DNA of 64,000 nucleotides from Salinispora fenicalii (lineage in GTDB: Bacteria > Actinomycetota > Actinomycetes > Mycobacteriales > Micromonosporaceae), in assembly GCF_000514815.1 (NCBI RefSeq), contig NZ_AZWQ01000017.1, positions 123,401 to 187,400 on the forward strand. Direction: 5' to 3'. This document shows, piece after piece, positions 16,610 through 25,490 of this stretch (position 1 is the stretch's first letter; each line of letters starts with the position of its first letter). A program made the translations under genes and the position numbers. The notes below the pieces were generated by a model, which was not told the DNA's origin, did not search any database, and saw nothing but the letters and a program-made list of their open reading frames with translations.

Positions 16610-19083
16610 TGCGGCCGATGCGACTGGATCTCGACGGCTTCACCGTCTTCCGCGCGGCGACGACGATCGACTTCACCGACGCCGACTTCTTCGCGCTGGT
16701 CGGACCGACCGGCTCCGGCAAGTCCACCGTGTTGGACGCCATCTGCTTCGCGCTCTACGGCACCGTACCCCGGTGGGGTGGCACCCGCGGGTTGGCGAAC
16801 GCCCTCGCCCCGTCGGCGGCCGAGGCGCGGGTCCGGTTGGTCTTCGAGTCGGCCGGTGACCGCTACGTGGCCACCCGGGTGGTCCGGCGGGACAGCCGGG
16901 GCAACGTCAAGACCTCCGGCGCCGGCCTGCAGCTCATGCCGCCCGGCTTCGACCCGGCCAAGCTCGACACCGGGCTCAGCCCGGAGGACCTGGGTGAAGT
17001 GCTCGCCGGCACGGTCGCCGAGATGGAAGACGCGGTGCTGACGGCGGTCGGGCTGCCGTATGAGCAGTTCACCAGCTGTGTGCTGCTGCCGCAGGGGCAG
17101 TTCGCCGACTTCCTGCATGCCCGACCGGCGAAACGGCAGGAGATCCTGGTCAACCTGCTCGGCCTCGGCGTCTACGAGCAGGTGCGGGAGAAGGCGGGGA
17201 CCCGGGCCAGCCAGGCCGAGGCGAAGTTCGAGGTGGTCAACCAGACGCTCACCGGGCTCACCGACATCGACGACGCCATCCTCGACGAGGTGTCGGTCCG
17301 CGTCGAGCAGATGCGGGAGCTGGCCACCGCCGTCACCGCCGCCGTTCCCGAACGCGCGGCGGCGCACACCGCGGCGCGGGAGGCGGGCGCGGCGCTGACC
17401 GCCCTCGACACCGACCTGTCCGTACTCGACGCCGTACGCGCCCCCGCCGGGGTGGCCGAGGTCGCCCGGGCGGTGGCGACCGCGCAGACCGACGCGGACG
17501 AGGCCACGACCGTGGTGGCGCTCGCCGAGGAGCGGGAGGAGAAGCTTCGCGGCGAGCTGACCGCGGCCGGCGACGAGAGCGCGCTGCGCCTGCTGCTGCG
17601 GGCGTACGACGATCGGGCGGGGCTGGCCGGCGAGGCCGAGACGGTCCGGGCGGCGGTGGCGGCGGCCCAGGCCGGGCACGCGGCGGCGACGGCGGAGCTG
17701 GCCGCGGCACAGGCGGCGGCCGAGCGGGCCGAGGCCGACCTGGCGGCGGCCTTCCAGGCGCATGAGCAAGCCAAGGCGACCGACCTGGCGGTGGCGCTGC
17801 GGGAGCCGCTGCACGACGGGGCCACCTGCCCGGTCTGCGAGCAGACCGTCGCCCAGGTGCCGGCGATCCCGGCCGAGGCGGCGGTGTCGGCGGCGGTCGC
17901 GGCCGGTAAGGCGGCGCGCGCGGCCAGCGAGACGGCCAAGGCCATCGTGGCGCAGCGGGACGGCGCCGTCCGCGAGCGGGAACGAGAGCTGGTGGCGGCG
18001 CGGGTCCGGCAGGAACAGCTCGACGAACGGCTGGCCGCCCTGCGCACCCAGCTGGCCGACGCCCCGGAGCCGGCGGCGCTGCACCAGGCGGTGGCCGAGC
18101 ACGGGCGGCTACGGCAGGAGTTGGAGGAGTCGGCGGCGGCGGTCCGCGCCGGCCGGGACGAGGCCCGCCGGGCCCGGGCCGCGGTGGACACCGCACAGGA
18201 ACGGCTCCGCACCACCTGGCGGGCCTTCGACGCGACCCGGGACGGGCTGGCCCGCTTCGGCCCGCCGGCCACCGACCGGGAGGACGTGGCCGCGGCGTGG
18301 ACGACGCTGACCGACTGGGCCGCCGCCGAAGTGGCGCGGCGGCGCTCCGAGCGCGCCGACCGGGTGGCGGCGGTGAGCGCGGCCGAGGCGCAGGTGGCCG
18401 CGGTGGAGGTGCGGATCGGCGGGCTACTCGAGGCGGCCGGGGTGCCGGCCACCGACGACCCGGGCCGCGACACGGCGGTCGCCCTCGAACGGGCCGAGGC
18501 GCAGCTGCGGGAGGTGACCCGCCGCCGGGAGCAGGCCGGTGAGCTGCGCGAGCAGCGCGCCACCTACGAGCGTGAGGCGCAGGTGGCCCGCGCGCTCGCC
18601 GGGCATCTGCGGGCGAACAACTTCGAACGGTGGCTGCTCACCGAGGCGCTCGATCTGCTGGTGGACGGGGCGTCGCGGATTCTGCGCGAACTCTCCAGCG
18701 ACCAGTACGACCTGGTCCACGACAAGGGGGAGTTCTTCGTCGTGGACCACCACGACGCCGGCCTGCGCCGGGGCGTACGCACCCTCTCCGGCGGGGAGAC
18801 CTTCCAGGCGTCGCTGGCGCTCGCGCTGGCCCTGGCCGAACAGCTCGCCGGGATGTCGACCACCGCGGCCAGCCTGGAGTCCATCGTGCTGGACGAGGGG
18901 TTCGGCACGCTCGACACCGCGACCCTCGACACGGTGGCGGCCACGTTGGAGAACCTGGCCGCGCGGGGCGACCGGATGGTCGGCGTGGTCACCCACGTGC
19001 CGGCGTTGGCCGAGCGCATACCGGTCCGCTTCGAGGTCCGCAAGGACGCCCGGTCGGCCCGGATCGAACGGACCGGCCGGTGA
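16609..19083 (+). CDS. sbcC: Exonuclease subunit SbcC (Rad50-like)
   Basis: An 824-residue SMC-like ATPase. Walker A GPTGSGKST spans residues 32-40. Long Ala/Glu/Arg-rich coiled coils flank a zinc hook CPVCEQ at residues 407-412. The signature motif TLSGGETFQASLALAL starts near residue 726, followed by Walker B SIVLDEGFGTLD. It dimerises through the hook and drives SbcD. ATG 16609 overlaps the sbcD stop. The coiled coil is of moderate length for the family. Confidence 0.95.
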   Translation: MRPMRLDLDGFTVFRAATTIDFTDADFFALVGPTGSGKSTVLDAICFALYGTVPRWGGTRGLANALAPSAAEARVRLVFESAGDRYVATRVVRRDSRGNVKTSGAGLQLMPPGFDPAKLDTGLSPEDLGEVLAGTVAEMEDAVLTAVGLPYEQFTSCVLLPQGQFADFLHARPAKRQEILVNLLGLGVYEQVREKAGTRASQAEAKFEVVNQTLTGLTDIDDAILDEVSVRVEQMRELATAVTAAVPERAAAHTAAREAGAALTALDTDLSVLDAVRAPAGVAEVARAVATAQTDADEATTVVALAEEREEKLRGELTAAGDESALRLLLRAYDDRAGLAGEAETVRAAVAAAQAGHAAATAELAAAQAAAERAEADLAAAFQAHEQAKATDLAVALREPLHDGATCPVCEQTVAQVPAIPAEAAVSAAVAAGKAARAASETAKAIVAQRDGAVRERERELVAARVRQEQLDERLAALRTQLADAPEPAALHQAVAEHGRLRQELEESAAAVRAGRDEARRARAAVDTAQERLRTTWRAFDATRDGLARFGPPATDREDVAAAWTTLTDWAAAEVARRRSERADRVAAVSAAEAQVAAVEVRIGGLLEAAGVPATDDPGRDTAVALERAEAQLREVTRRREQAGELREQRATYEREAQVARALAGHLRANNFERWLLTEALDLLVDGASRILRELSSDQYDLVHDKGEFFVVDHHDAGLRRGVRTLSGGETFQASLALALALAEQLAGMSTTAASLESIVLDEGFGTLDTATLDTVAATLENLAARGDRMVGVVTHVPALAERIPVRFEVRKDARSARIERTGR

Positions 19084-19111
19084 ACGCCGACGGCGGACGG
19101 AGGCGACCCGG

Positions 19112-20098
19112 GTGACCCGCTTCTTCGTCGACGCGTGGGACCCGGCGTACGGGGCCTCGTTCGAGGCCGCCGCCGGCGGCCCGGCCGCACCCAGCAGCGC
19201 CCGGGTCGAGGCCGACCACGAGCTGCCCGCGGTCGACTGGCGGGCGGTCGGGCCCCGGCCCGGCGTCCACCCCCCGGCCGTGATCCTCCTCGTCGACGGG
19301 GTACGCCGAAACGACGCCAGCCTGTGGCTGACCGAGCCCGACGGGGTCTCGTACCCGGGGCTGGCCGCCTCGTACGCGGCCGGGGTGGTCCGCTGCGACC
19401 TGGAGCGCGGCTCGGCCCAGCTGGCTGGTGCCCGGGTGGAGCGGGGGCTCTTCACCGCCAGCCCGTCCGCGGTGGACGTGCGCGCCGGCAACGTCCACTA
19501 CCCGGTGCACCGGGTCGGCGGCAGCGGCGAGCTGGCCAAGCTACCGGCGGCGGTGCAGGGGCCGCTGACCGCGCTGGAGGTGGCGGTCTCCGGCGCCGCC
19601 CGCAGCGACGACGATCTGCTGGTGGTGGACGGGCCGCTGCGCAACCGACGGCTCCTGCCCCGCACCCTCGGCTACGTGAAAACCCAGCACAGTCAGTACC
19701 TGGATGCCCGGCTCACCGCGGTGGTCACCGGGCTGACGGCCGGGCAGCGCTCCCCGGTGTTCCGGCTCGGCACCGCGTGGGGCGGCTGGTCGTGGTACCT
19801 GCGGTTGCCGGTCGCCGGGGGCGCCCCGTGGGCGGGCATCGTCCGGGTGGAGTGCTCCACCGAGCTGGACATCGCGGCGGCGGTCGCGTTGGCGGACCTG
19901 TCCGTGGTGACCCTGCCCCGCTTCGCCTCCACCCCGTACAAGGACCCTCGGGCACCGCAGAACCTGATCCCCATCGCCGGCCTGGAACGCCGCCTGCGAC
20001 GGATGATCGGCGACTCCCGGCTGCTGCACCGCGCCCTGGTCACCGCCGCGCGAAGCGCCACGCCCGCCGCCGCGCAGCCACCCAGCGGTACGGGCTGA
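19112..20098 (+). CDS. nurA: NurA-like DNA-end nuclease
   Basis: A 328-residue protein. It shows two Asp-Gly strand ends typical of the RNase H-like NurA fold: LLVDGVRR (D62) and LLVVDGPLRNRR (D173). A conserved YVKTQHSQYL segment and IVRVECS near the C-terminus follow. NurA is the 5'-3' nuclease partner of HerA, and this gene is in the same operon as HerA, Mre11 and Rad50 homologues, the archaeal arrangement. GTG 19112 has GGAGG nine bases upstream. The assignment rests on motif spacing and context. Confidence 0.72.
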   Translation: MTRFFVDAWDPAYGASFEAAAGGPAAPSSARVEADHELPAVDWRAVGPRPGVHPPAVILLVDGVRRNDASLWLTEPDGVSYPGLAASYAAGVVRCDLERGSAQLAGARVERGLFTASPSAVDVRAGNVHYPVHRVGGSGELAKLPAAVQGPLTALEVAVSGAARSDDDLLVVDGPLRNRRLLPRTLGYVKTQHSQYLDARLTAVVTGLTAGQRSPVFRLGTAWGGWSWYLRLPVAGGAPWAGIVRVECSTELDIAAAVALADLSVVTLPRFASTPYKDPRAPQNLIPIAGLERRLRRMIGDSRLLHRALVTAARSATPAAAQPPSGTG

Positions 20099-20955
20099 TG
20101 GGGCGCCGGCGCTCCACCGACCGGGCCGCCGTCGAGGTGGACACCGGGATGGCCGAGCTGGTCCCCGACCCGGACCGGGCGGGCTCCTGGACGCTGCTGC
20201 TCGACGGCGCCCCGCAGTCACACGTGGATCTCACCGACCCCACCCACCTGGAGTTCGAGTACGTACGCCGGCTCGGCGCCGCGATCGACCTACTCGCCCC
20301 GATCGGCGCCCCGCTACGACTGCTGCACCTCGGTGGCGGCGCGCTGACCCTGCCCCGCTACGTCGCCGCCACCCGTCCCGGCTCCACCCAACGAGTCTGC
20401 GAGGTGGACGGCGCGCTGGTCGAGCTGGTCCGCCGCGAGCTGCCCTGGCCCCCCAACCCACGACTACGGGTACGCGTCGCCGACGCCCGGGAAGCCCTCA
20501 CCGGCCTCCGGGACGCCAGCATCGACATCGTGGTCGCCGACGTCTTCGCCGGCGCCCGCACCCCCGCCCACCTGACCTCGGTGGAGTTCGCCGCCGAGGT
20601 GGCCCGCGTCCTCCGACCCACCGGCTGGTACCTGGCGAACATCGCCGACGGCCCACCACTGCGGCACACCCGCCAACAGGTCGCCACCGTCCGATCAGTG
20701 CTACCCAAAGCCGCACTGATCAGCGACGCCGCGGTACTGCGAGGCCGCCGCTTCGGCAACCTCGTGCTACTCGCCGGCCGCACCACCCCACCAGTACCCG
20801 AACTGACCCGACAGGTCTCCGGCGACTGGTTCCCGGGCCGGGTGCTCGCCGGCGAGGAGCTGGTCCGGTTCACCGGCGGTGCCCCAGTCGTCCACGACAC
20901 CGACGCCACCGACTCCGCACCACCCCCAGCGGGGCTCTTCTCGGTCGGCGGTTGA
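20098..20955 (+). CDS. Spermidine synthase-like methyltransferase-fold protein
   Basis: A 285-residue Rossmann protein with the nucleotide-binding segment LLHLGGGALTLPRYVA, the acidic strand end VCEVDGALVELVRR and IDIVVADVFAGARTP, as in spermidine-synthase-like proteins and SAM methyltransferases. The residues that bind polyamine are not obvious, so a generic methyltransferase role is as likely. Its ATG overlaps the stop of the NurA-like gene, making it the last gene of the end-processing operon; whether it takes part in repair is unknown. Confidence 0.75.
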   Translation: MGRRRSTDRAAVEVDTGMAELVPDPDRAGSWTLLLDGAPQSHVDLTDPTHLEFEYVRRLGAAIDLLAPIGAPLRLLHLGGGALTLPRYVAATRPGSTQRVCEVDGALVELVRRELPWPPNPRLRVRVADAREALTGLRDASIDIVVADVFAGARTPAHLTSVEFAAEVARVLRPTGWYLANIADGPPLRHTRQQVATVRSVLPKAALISDAAVLRGRRFGNLVLLAGRTTPPVPELTRQVSGDWFPGRVLAGEELVRFTGGAPVVHDTDATDSAPPPAGLFSVGG

Positions 20956-21025
20956 TCCGGCGCACTCCCGATACCGAGTAGCCGGCCACTGTTGACTGAT
21001 CCGCAGCGTCCGTACGATGACGAAA

Positions 21026-21283
21026 ATGCCGGCAAAGCAGCTGAAGGTTGGCCTGCGGGTACCTGTCACCACGTCGAACGCGGGCAGCAAAGCAGACAGG
21101 GACCGGTCGGGCTCGGCTTCGTCCTTGTCGTACCGACGGTGGATCTCGACACGACGTGGCGGCTCTGGCGGGACGAGGGCCTGACCGTGACCCTTCGACC
21201 CCGAAGACGTCGGATGGGCGCGCATCTTCTACGGCCTGGACCCGGACGGCTACGAGATCATGTTCGAACAGTTCCCCGGCTAG
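21026..21283 (+). pseudogene. Decayed glyoxalase/VOC-family gene
   Basis: The start reads MPAKQLKVGLRV, the usual opening of VOC proteins, then shifts frame. A second frame gives GLGFVLVVPTVDLDTTW, and a third ends with ARIFYGLDPDGYEIMFEQFPG and TAG 21281-21283, the normal C-terminal metal-binding strand. At least two frameshifts and an internal deletion separate these parts, so no full-length protein can be made. It marks the edge of the accessory region. Confidence 0.65.
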
Positions 21284-21373
21284 TGCTGTGACCATGAACG
21301 TTCGCAATGTTGGTGGACACGCCGTCTAGCCTGTTGGCCAGGCGGTGGTCAGGCTGTGGTGGTGGCAGATCCT

Positions 21374-21724
21374 GCATGCGTGCGGCGGCTGTGTGATCAG
21401 GAAGGTCAGCAGTTGCTGCGAATCAATCGCCGGGGAACCGGCTGACCGATCCGACTGCGACGGGCCATGATCGTGCTCGCCTCGGCCGGCGGGAAACTGG
21501 CGCCGGCTATCGCCCGCCTCATGCAAGCCGACGAGGACACGGTCCGGCAGGTCATCCGCCGGTTCAACGAGACGGGAATGGCCAGCCTGGACCCTCAGTG
21601 GGCGGCCGGCCACCCGCACCGGCTGCCTACGAACACCAAGGAAGGCATGTCCAAGAAATAGATCATCCGCTGCCTCAAGCACTACGTCACCCGCGGGCTC
21701 TGCCAGCTCATCACGGCAAACGAT
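21374..21724 (+). pseudogene. Transposase fragments: IS630-like N-terminus plus a second IS tail
   Basis: One frame reads LCDQEGQQLLRINRRGTG, stop, then RLRRAMIVLASAGGKLAPAI and the helix-turn-helix ADEDTVRQVIRRFNETGMAS, typical of the IS630-family N-terminus. After KEGMSKK and a TAG stop the same frame continues IIRCLKHYVTRGLCQLIT, which resembles the end of a different transposase (possibly IS110 type). No inverted repeats were found. It is a dead mosaic of IS ends at the border of the toxin region. Confidence 0.6.
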
Positions 21725-21812
21725 CTTCAACTCGCGGCTTGACGTCTGTAGCAGCATCCTTGCCGGGCCGCCCCTGGGTCCACGAGCAGGATGGCGGAGA
21801 AACTCCGCACCA

Positions 21813-21836
21813 GCCTCACGCACCGGTGCGTGAGGC
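21813..21836. repeat. 24-base perfect palindrome
   Basis: GCCTCACGCACC followed by GGTGCGTGAGGC is fully self-complementary with no loop. It lies 22 bases before the end of the minus-strand broken gene and after the IS fragments. It could be a protein-binding site, an IS-end relic or a terminator for the minus strand. Confidence 0.6.
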
Positions 21837-21857
21837 CTGGGCAATCCTATGGTCAAG

Positions 21858-22286
21858 TCAGACCAACAGACCGACCAGGCAGATCCCCAGAATCACGACC
21901 AGAGTCACGACGTTGAGGATCATCACGGTGGAGTGGCCGGTGGAGGTCTGTTCGCCGGGAGCGCCCAGTGCACCGCGTGCAAAGGTAACCGTAGGGGCCA
22001 TGTACTCGAGGGCGAACTCTGCACCTCGAGGAATGTCAATCTCACAGGAAGCTCATCCCGCCTTCCGCGGCAGGACATAGGGCACCCACACCTCCACTCG
22101 ACGCCGCCCCGGCTCAACCGCGAGGCGATGCTGACCCCAGCCTGAAACCGCTACGTCGACACCATCCACTCTGACCCGAGGCTTGGTGGCGCGGTAAAGA
22201 AAAGTAGTCGCAGGGTGGCTTATCGTGAGGTCAAGGAAGGTTCCTCCACCCTCTACATCTGAATGCCCCATCACGAACTCCTTCAT
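21858..22286 (-). pseudogene. Small membrane-anchored protein interrupted by an in-frame TGA
   Basis: ATG 22286 opens 77 residues (MKEFVMGHSDVEGG, then DGVDVAVSGWGQHRLAV) that stop at TGA 22055-22053. The same frame continues without further stops for 64 residues ending in a transmembrane segment VMILNVVTLVVILGICLVGLLV (split: VMILNVVTLV, VILGICLVGLLV) and TGA at 21858. Together the parts look like one protein with a beta-rich cytosolic domain and a C-terminal anchor. A nonsense mutation is the simplest explanation; programmed readthrough cannot be excluded. Confidence 0.55.
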
Positions 22287-22376
22287 TTCAAATGAAATGG
22301 TGAGGGTTCATAGCTACACGGCTTTCCTGCGCCCTCCACCGCAGCCAACCGCTGGTTACGGGGAGTTGCAAATCTT

Positions 22377-22967
22377 TTACCCCCGCTTCTTCTTACGCTC
22401 CCGCCTTTCTAGCCAGGCGACACTCCTCGGAACACCGACCACCCCGGTGACCAGGTACATTCCACTACCTATAATCAGGAACAAATATACCGAAGTCCGG
22501 ATGATGTAAAACACTTGGACTGCCATAGCCCAGGCCCAGGCAGATGGGCGACCGTATTCACACCTGGAGTTTCCTTCCCCAAAGCAAGCTTCACGGAACT
22601 CGACTGCCTTACCACGGTCAGACGGGGTAACGACCGAATTATAAACCGTTGTTACCACCTGCCGGCCGTCCTGAGTTTGGACGGTGACGTCGCAGTGCCA
22701 CCAGTACCCAAGACCATTACTGCTCACCGGCCCGACCCGTTGGCAATCCTGCACGGTGGCCACGGCTGGGCGCTCCGGAGGAGAGCTCTTCACAACGCCG
22801 GTACCGGGGTAGAAACTTACTAACGTCTCGGAGATCAGATACAGGACGGGAATAGCGACAAGGAGAGCGATTGCCATTGCAAACCGCGCCACCCGCCCCC
22901 AGAATGGCCCACGCCGTTCGTAGGCGGCGAGCGCCTCCTGCCGAGAACGCGCAAACTCCGCATCCAT
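22377..22967 (-). CDS. Membrane protein, candidate immunity protein (paralogue of the gene at 27.7-28.3 kb)
   Basis: 196 residues from ATG 22967; a TTG at 22982 is an alternative. It has an N-terminal transmembrane segment (AIALLVAIPVLYLI), an extracytoplasmic region containing CQRVGPVSSNGLGYWWHCDV and two further cysteines (REACFGEG, RCEYGRP), and a second hydrophobic stretch near residue 160. The same layout and motif (CLRVGPISVYGFGYWWSCSV) occur in the gene directly behind the intact RHS tip. This copy starts two bases after the stop of a decayed RHS tip. I infer a membrane immunity role against a tip of that type. Confidence 0.7.
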   Translation of the reverse strand: MDAEFARSRQEALAAYERRGPFWGRVARFAMAIALLVAIPVLYLISETLVSFYPGTGVVKSSPPERPAVATVQDCQRVGPVSSNGLGYWWHCDVTVQTQDGRQVVTTVYNSVVTPSDRGKAVEFREACFGEGNSRCEYGRPSAWAWAMAVQVFYIIRTSVYLFLIIGSGMYLVTGVVGVPRSVAWLERRERKKKRG

Positions 22968-22968
22968 T

Positions 22969-23634
22969 TCACGAACGACCAAAACCGGCTGACAGCAGCG
23001 GGCTAATCATATTCAGCGGATTGGACGACGGGCCCGACTTCAATTGTTCCCAGTTGCCGGGAGTGTAATTCGCCACGGCCGCAGGAACAATACCGGCCCG
23101 CGGTGACAGCGCGCCGACAGTGACATCCCTGGCGACGGCCAGCCTCTTAGCCTGCTGGGAACCCAGCTTCGCAGCCTCCATCGCGATATTATACCTAGAC
23201 CCGGAAATGAACTGTGAAAAGTTCCTACGGAAGAACGCGCTAATCGCCGATTTCATCGGAAGTAGGCCCCAAACGGTGCCACCCATCGCTTTTGGCCCAC
23301 TGAGATGCTGAGATACCACACTTAATAGTGTTAGCTGCGAGCCCCCACCAATTCCAGCTCCGAAGACCGCCCCCAACCACCACCTAAGGCACCGAAAGCC
23401 GCACCGCTACTGAGGTAACGGCAATTTCTCCTAGGTTCTTTCGCTGCATTACGCCGGTTACTAGGTTACTTAACGCACCGGCAACCGCTCAACAAACAAG
23501 GACGCCTGCACCGACGGTAACCGCAGTACACCATTTTGCCCGACGAAGGAGGCCGTAGCTCCGAGACACAGACCAGCGACCCCGCCGCCGACCGAGCCCA
23601 CTGAACTAAGAATTGCTTCACCAAATCAAGACGA
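22969..23634 (-). pseudogene. Decayed RHS C-terminal tip
   Basis: Several minus-strand frames together spell an RHS tip: LDLVKQFL, then SSVGSVGGGVAGLCLGATAS, then AVTVGAGVLVC-stop-AVAGALSNLVTG, and finally an open 135-residue frame (FGAGIGGGSQLTLLSVVSQH to SPLLSAGFGRS, stop 22969). At least three frameshifts or stops interrupt it and no RHS core is attached. The Gly/Ala-rich membrane-like stretch followed by a basic helical tail matches the tip of the intact RHS protein in style. A paralogue of the RHS-linked membrane protein follows directly. Confidence 0.65.
23611..23631. repeat. Boundary repeat copy A1
   Basis: AATTGCTTCACCAAATCAAGA matches 25470-25490 at 18 of 21 positions. On the minus strand both encode LxLVKQF. 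It lies at the upstream edge of the decayed RHS tip. Confidence 0.55.
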
Positions 23635-24224
23635 CCTGGCCACGCCGGACGCACGCGCACGCGCTACAGCCGTTCCCGCCCCGCGCGCACGCGCCCACGC
23701 AGCAGACCACTCAAACCGGCACAGCAATCAGCGCGACGGGAAGACCATTCGACCTCCGAGCCACGACGATCCCTTCGCGCCATCGGCCACCCGGGGGCAC
23801 CGTGGAGATCTGTCACCGATCTATCAATTCACATACATGCTGGCCGCCTAACATCAACCGTGACAGCAACCGGCATGCACAGCCACGAACTCCAGTGCAT
23901 AGAATTACGGCAAGGCTACGGATCGTAGTGTCGACTTGGCACTCGCCACGGTCGAGATCAACGCCCTATGCGGAGTCCCCTTGCGAGGCGAATTGGCAGA
24001 AGTCGACCGAGCCAGAATGAACACTACTTTCGACCCGAAGGGTCAGGCCAGGCTTTACCAAAACCCGCCTGACTCCTCCGAGCCGCCATTGACGTTACGG
24101 CCATTGACGTTACGCTGTGCGCCGATGCGCCCTGTTCTGGAATTTACAACCCTCTCCCGCGAGATGGTTGCCACACCCGCCTACAGCACCTCGGAAGCTC
24201 ATCCCGAGCACCTCAATAGCTACA
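23635..24224. other. Intergenic stretch without a supportable gene
   Basis: This 590-base stretch shows no frame with coding character. It contains a boundary 16-mer (23855-23870) and a short direct repeat CCATTGACGTTACG (around 24087-24112). It probably consists of rearranged remnants between two toxin-tip cassettes. Confidence 0.5.
23855..23870. repeat. Boundary 16-mer copy B1
   Basis: CAACCGTGACAGCAAC. Two close copies lie at 25107-25122 and 25688-25703, one upstream of each orphan cassette when read on the minus strand. Confidence 0.5.
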
Positions 24225-24566
24225 CTACGGACTCCCGCCAATCCGTCGGACGATGCTTGACATTCCCTCCGTAGCAGCTCTCAACGCGTGGTCAAGAGCA
24301 GCAAGATACTCCACTCGATTTTGAGCATAAGAGTCGGAGGACACCTTTTGCCACGCATCCCGGTAAGCATCCTCTAGATCAAGGACCTCTTCGACAAGTT
24401 CTGCTCGCTGGTCGAATGAAAGACCAACCTTACCCTGCAGGAGCATGCTTAGTTGAGCCCTGGTCGAAATGACGTCCCCAACGAGGCGAATATGCGCTAG
24501 ACCAACCCTCTTACTTAAGAGGATATCCGCAAGGACAGCATCGTGATGTTCCTCTTGACCTAGCAA
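24225..24566 (-). CDS. Small helical protein, candidate immunity to the upstream tip
   Basis: 113 residues, predicted almost entirely helical (LVEEVLDLEDAYRDAWQKV; EYLAALDHALRAA), with no signal peptide. It starts eight bases after the stop of the Hint-linked toxin tip and on the same strand. It matches no family I recognise. Position, size and the lower GC content compared with surrounding core genes suggest a cytosolic immunity protein; this is inference. Confidence 0.55.
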   Translation of the reverse strand: MLGQEEHHDAVLADILLSKRVGLAHIRLVGDVISTRAQLSMLLQGKVGLSFDQRAELVEEVLDLEDAYRDAWQKVSSDSYAQNRVEYLAALDHALRAATEGMSSIVRRIGGSP

Positions 24567-24574
24567 CGCAGCCC

Positions 24575-25000
24575 CTAGCCTAGAGTCCTTTTAAGCGCAA
24601 TCATTCCTCGCGCTCCTGCCGGTATATCTACGCCACCAGCGCGCAAAATCGACACACAGTAGGTTACGCAACTATTGTGAATCCCATCATAGCCGCCGAG
24701 ATCCGCTCCAATTGAGCGTTGCTGGGCCCGCATGGCCGCCCCCACATCAGGAACATCGAAGGTCCGCTCAATAACATTTGGACCAAGCGACTCCGCTCGC
24801 GCACCCGTCGTCGGGAGACTATTTAGGCTTCCTACCCCATCCCATCCTGGGATTATTTGCTCGGTCTCCAGTGACCTGCCGCCGCCCTCTACCCGAATCG
24901 TGGCATGCTCCATATCGGCGCCCCAACGCACAGTTGCCTTACCACCACCGCAGCTGTGTGCGAGGACCGGCGTGTTGCCGGCTACCACATAGTACGTGTG
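24575..25000 (-). pseudogene. Orphan Hint-linked toxin tip, possible papain-like fold
   Basis: The fragment opens HTYYVVAGNTPVLAHSCGGG, the conserved end of Hint/pre-toxin regions in polymorphic toxins. About 125 residues follow, including MEHATIRVEGGG and HNSCVTYCVSILRAGGVDIP. A His early and a Cys late in the domain recall permuted NlpC/P60 papain-fold enzymes, but this is a guess from motif layout. A stop codon lies just upstream of the Hint motif and no RHS core is attached, so it is an orphan cassette, translatable only from an internal start such as GTG 24988. Confidence 0.6.
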
Positions 25001-25106
25001 GCATTCTCACGGCCAGCACGGAGAGTGACCTACGATGGCATGTCGTTGACCTGGGCTTTCATCGAGCGCAACCGTGTCGGCCCTCGGCACAGGACCTGGT
25101 TGACGG

Positions 25107-25122
25107 CAACAGTGACGGCAAC
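25107..25122. repeat. Boundary 16-mer copy B2
   Basis: CAACAGTGACGGCAAC, one mismatch from copy B3 and two from copy B1. Confidence 0.5.
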
Positions 25123-25469
25123 ACGGACAGACACCAGCACACGCCACGGCAGGCCGCCAGGAGCGTCCCAGTTGGGCGTCCTCGACACCCTCTTCTTAGA
25201 CAGCCGGTCCAGCCGCAAACGACGACCTATGGGCGGCACGCCCATACGAGGGGTCACCCCTCTGGCCCAAGGGCGCTACGCGCCGCCTGCGATCGCCCCA
25301 CAGGCACCCCTTGACCCCGGAGCCCACTACGCGGCCCCGCAGACGCCGACACCGGGCAGACACCTGACGGTGCCCCATCCGCCACCGCACCACCCAAAGC
25401 AGCCAAGACGACCGAAGCCTGTCCAGAAACAACCAGTAGAGGGCGACTCACGAAGTAGATCTGGTCCAA

Positions 25470-25490
25470 AACTGCTTCACTAATTCAAGA
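25470..25490. repeat. Boundary repeat copy A2
   Basis: AACTGCTTCACTAATTCAAGA, 18 of 21 positions identical to 23611-23631. It lies 198 bases from the nearest boundary 16-mer (25688). Confidence 0.5.

Noticed and set aside
16531..18563. Long Ala/Arg-rich minus-strand frames opposite sbcC
   Set aside because: They mirror the coiled-coil codons of SbcC and lack any protein motif.
22053..22055. TGA as possible selenocysteine codon
   Set aside because: No selenocysteine insertion structure is evident, and the site lies in a region full of decayed genes.
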